Source: Phascolarctos cinereus (taxonomy: Eukaryota > Chordata > Mammalia > Diprotodontia > Phascolarctidae). From it: a stretch of 64,000 nt of DNA. Shown piece by piece: positions 62,641 through 64,000 of this stretch. The notes under the pieces were generated by a model. That model searched no databases and was not told where the DNA came from. It was given only the letters and a program-made list of their open reading frames with translations. The stretch is from contig NW_018343954.1 of the NCBI RefSeq assembly GCF_002099425.1, positions 27,489,501-27,553,500 on the forward strand, written 5' to 3'. Made by a program: the position numbers and the translations under genes. Every line of letters begins with the position of its first letter. The first letter of the stretch is position 1.

Positions 62641-62764
62641 AACAGTGGCTTTCATGGATGATTTTACATAAAACAATCAACATCTGAAGTGAATAACATA
62701 CTTCACCAACAACATCAGGGAGTTACCCATACTGGAAAGGAGAAAGCATGGAGAAAAGATCTGA
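62641..62764. other. Unassigned sequence
   Basis: Nothing recognised. Confidence 0.4.
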
Positions 62765-62970
62765 ACTTGGAGCCAAGGAGGCCTGGATTCTAATGTTGCT
62801 TCTGACCCTTATGAATGGCCTTAGGTAAGTCACTTAACCTCTCCAGTCTTCAAACAATGTCCTGGGAGTTATCTATGAGTTAGAGATGGGTTTTAGCCTT
62901 CAGTAAATGATAGTCTCACACCCAGAATTTCCAGTGCTGATGAAATCATAAATCTTTTACCATTTATCTA
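62765..62970 (+). repeat. CORE-SINE with cattggt-type tail
   Basis: 'aacttggagccaaggaggcc', 'ggtaagtcacttaacctctc', 'agaatttccagtgctgatga', 'aatcataaatc'. Confidence 0.75.
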
Positions 62971-63073
62971 GATACTAAAACTGATTACAAACAGTAGGTT
63001 TCCCAAAAATTGGGAAGCATTTATGTGTTCAATAGGAATCTTCTTAGTCAGAGATTCTGATACTGGGTTTCAT
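62971..63073. other. Unassigned sequence
   Basis: Nothing recognised. Confidence 0.35.
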
Positions 63074-63126
63074 AAGATCATAGATTTATAACTAAAAGGG
63101 ACCTTATAGGTCACCTTACTTTTAAA
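63074..63126 (-). repeat. CORE-SINE (THER1 type) tail, antisense
   Basis: 'ataagatcatagatttataa', 'aagggaccttataggtcacc'. Confidence 0.75.
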
Positions 63127-64000
63127 ATAAGTATTTTGACCCCTCTCCCTGAAGTGATCCATCATCATATGTAGAACAGATGTTCTAGTGAGTTAGATGG
63201 AGAAATTCTACTTTGGAGTAATGTGTTCGCCATATCCTAACCTGGAACCAAGACATCTCCATTTGGCACCTTGAGAGAAGTAATTTGTCTTACATAGGAA
63301 ACACAACTCTTGAAAGCAGTGCTGGAACTAGACATGCTGGCCCAGAAGGAAAATTTTTTAGAAGGGGTTTCGTGATGTTTAAACACACTCTTTTCCGGAT
63401 GCAATGTAACTGTATATGTACACCAGGAAATTGGAAGGAGCTGACTCTATACCTCTGACTGGATTATTTTCTACATTATTTGCTACTTTCCCTGTAAAGA
63501 CTAGAACTACTACCACAAGCTGGGTAACTGATCTTTTGCAAGCGGGCATCTCCTGTGAGTTTAGAGTTTTAAAGGGTCTTATATTCGTAATCTTTATGGA
63601 GCCTTAATGCTCTCTCAGAACCTTCCCCACAACTACTGAAGAAACAGAACATTTTTAGTAGGCAACCAAACCAGTATGACTTCTAGCCTCTAGATTACCA
63701 GGAATTGCCAATACTCACAAAGCTATTTTGTTTTTCCTACCCCACAAGATATTTTGAAATATCCTTTCACTCATGTTTTTCCCCTAACCTTTGGCACGTT
63801 TTCAGAACAGGTCCACCTAATGTCTTTAATGGCTTTCATGAAAATGTTATATTAGGGGAAATTGTGTTATGAGGGTGGGAGATGGGTAGGAGTTAATTTT
63901 ATAGGAAAGAAGTTTGAGCACACCCAGAATATAATATGGCATATAACAGAACATAGTAGGATATTATAATATGATATGTTATGAAATAACACGATATATG
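63127..64000. other. Unassigned sequence to window end
   Basis: No repeat or exon recognised. The last 80 bp are AT-rich with 'ataatatgatatg' words. Confidence 0.4.

Noticed and set aside
1-64000. Endogenous retrovirus or Polinton
   Set aside because: No LTR pair, primer-binding site, gag/pol/env-like frame or capsid gene was seen. The insert at 20420-21468 could be LTR-derived, but nothing shows it.
1-64000. CRISPR array, operon or bacterial promoter features
   Set aside because: Regular short repeats are microsatellites, and the sequence is clearly vertebrate.

Overview
The window looks like a non-coding piece of a marsupial nuclear genome. The evidence is its repeat content: dense MIR/THER1-type CORE-SINEs with tRNA-like heads and L2-like tails, tRNA-headed SINEs ending in a BovB/RTE-type tail, many L2 3' ends in both orientations, L1 3' ends of the kind typical of marsupials, an RTE 3' end, L3/CR1-clade fragments and small hAT-type elements. 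One young SINE at 7985-8138 ends in an A-rich tail with C interruptions, which I associate more with Australian than American marsupials, but I cannot fix the species.

No protein-coding exon, tRNA or rRNA gene, CpG island, CRISPR array or intact mobile element was recognised. Every longer open reading frame I examined falls on a repeat, a microsatellite or otherwise unremarkable DNA. The stretch is therefore intergenic or lies inside a large intron.

Layout. 1-13 kb: SINEs and L2 pieces, including L2 endonuclease and reverse-transcriptase fossils, with CT and CA microsatellites. 13-15 kb: an antisense L2 fossil, then about 800 bp of largely repeat-free sequence with a MEF2-type site, then a long GAAG microsatellite. 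17-22.5 kb: fossil L3/CR1 pieces in both orientations, an L2 copy split by an unidentified insert of about 1 kb, and an L1 3' end. 23-35 kb: alternating L2 and SINEs, a TA/TG tract, an L1 fossil, a repeat-poor block with a CTCF-like site, and an L3/CR1 copy carrying nested SINEs. 36-49 kb: three hAT-type elements counted with the one at 60 kb, a 210-bp composite triplet repeat, and three repeat-poor blocks. 49-64 kb: L1, L2, RTE and SINE nesting, two copies of a roughly 300-bp repeat unit in the same orientation, and a homeodomain-motif-rich repeat-poor block near 62.3 kb.

No genes work together here. Any function would lie in the repeat-poor blocks, which I flag as candidate conserved non-coding elements on composition and motifs alone; no alignment was possible. 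Boundaries of old repeats are accurate to roughly 5-20 bases.
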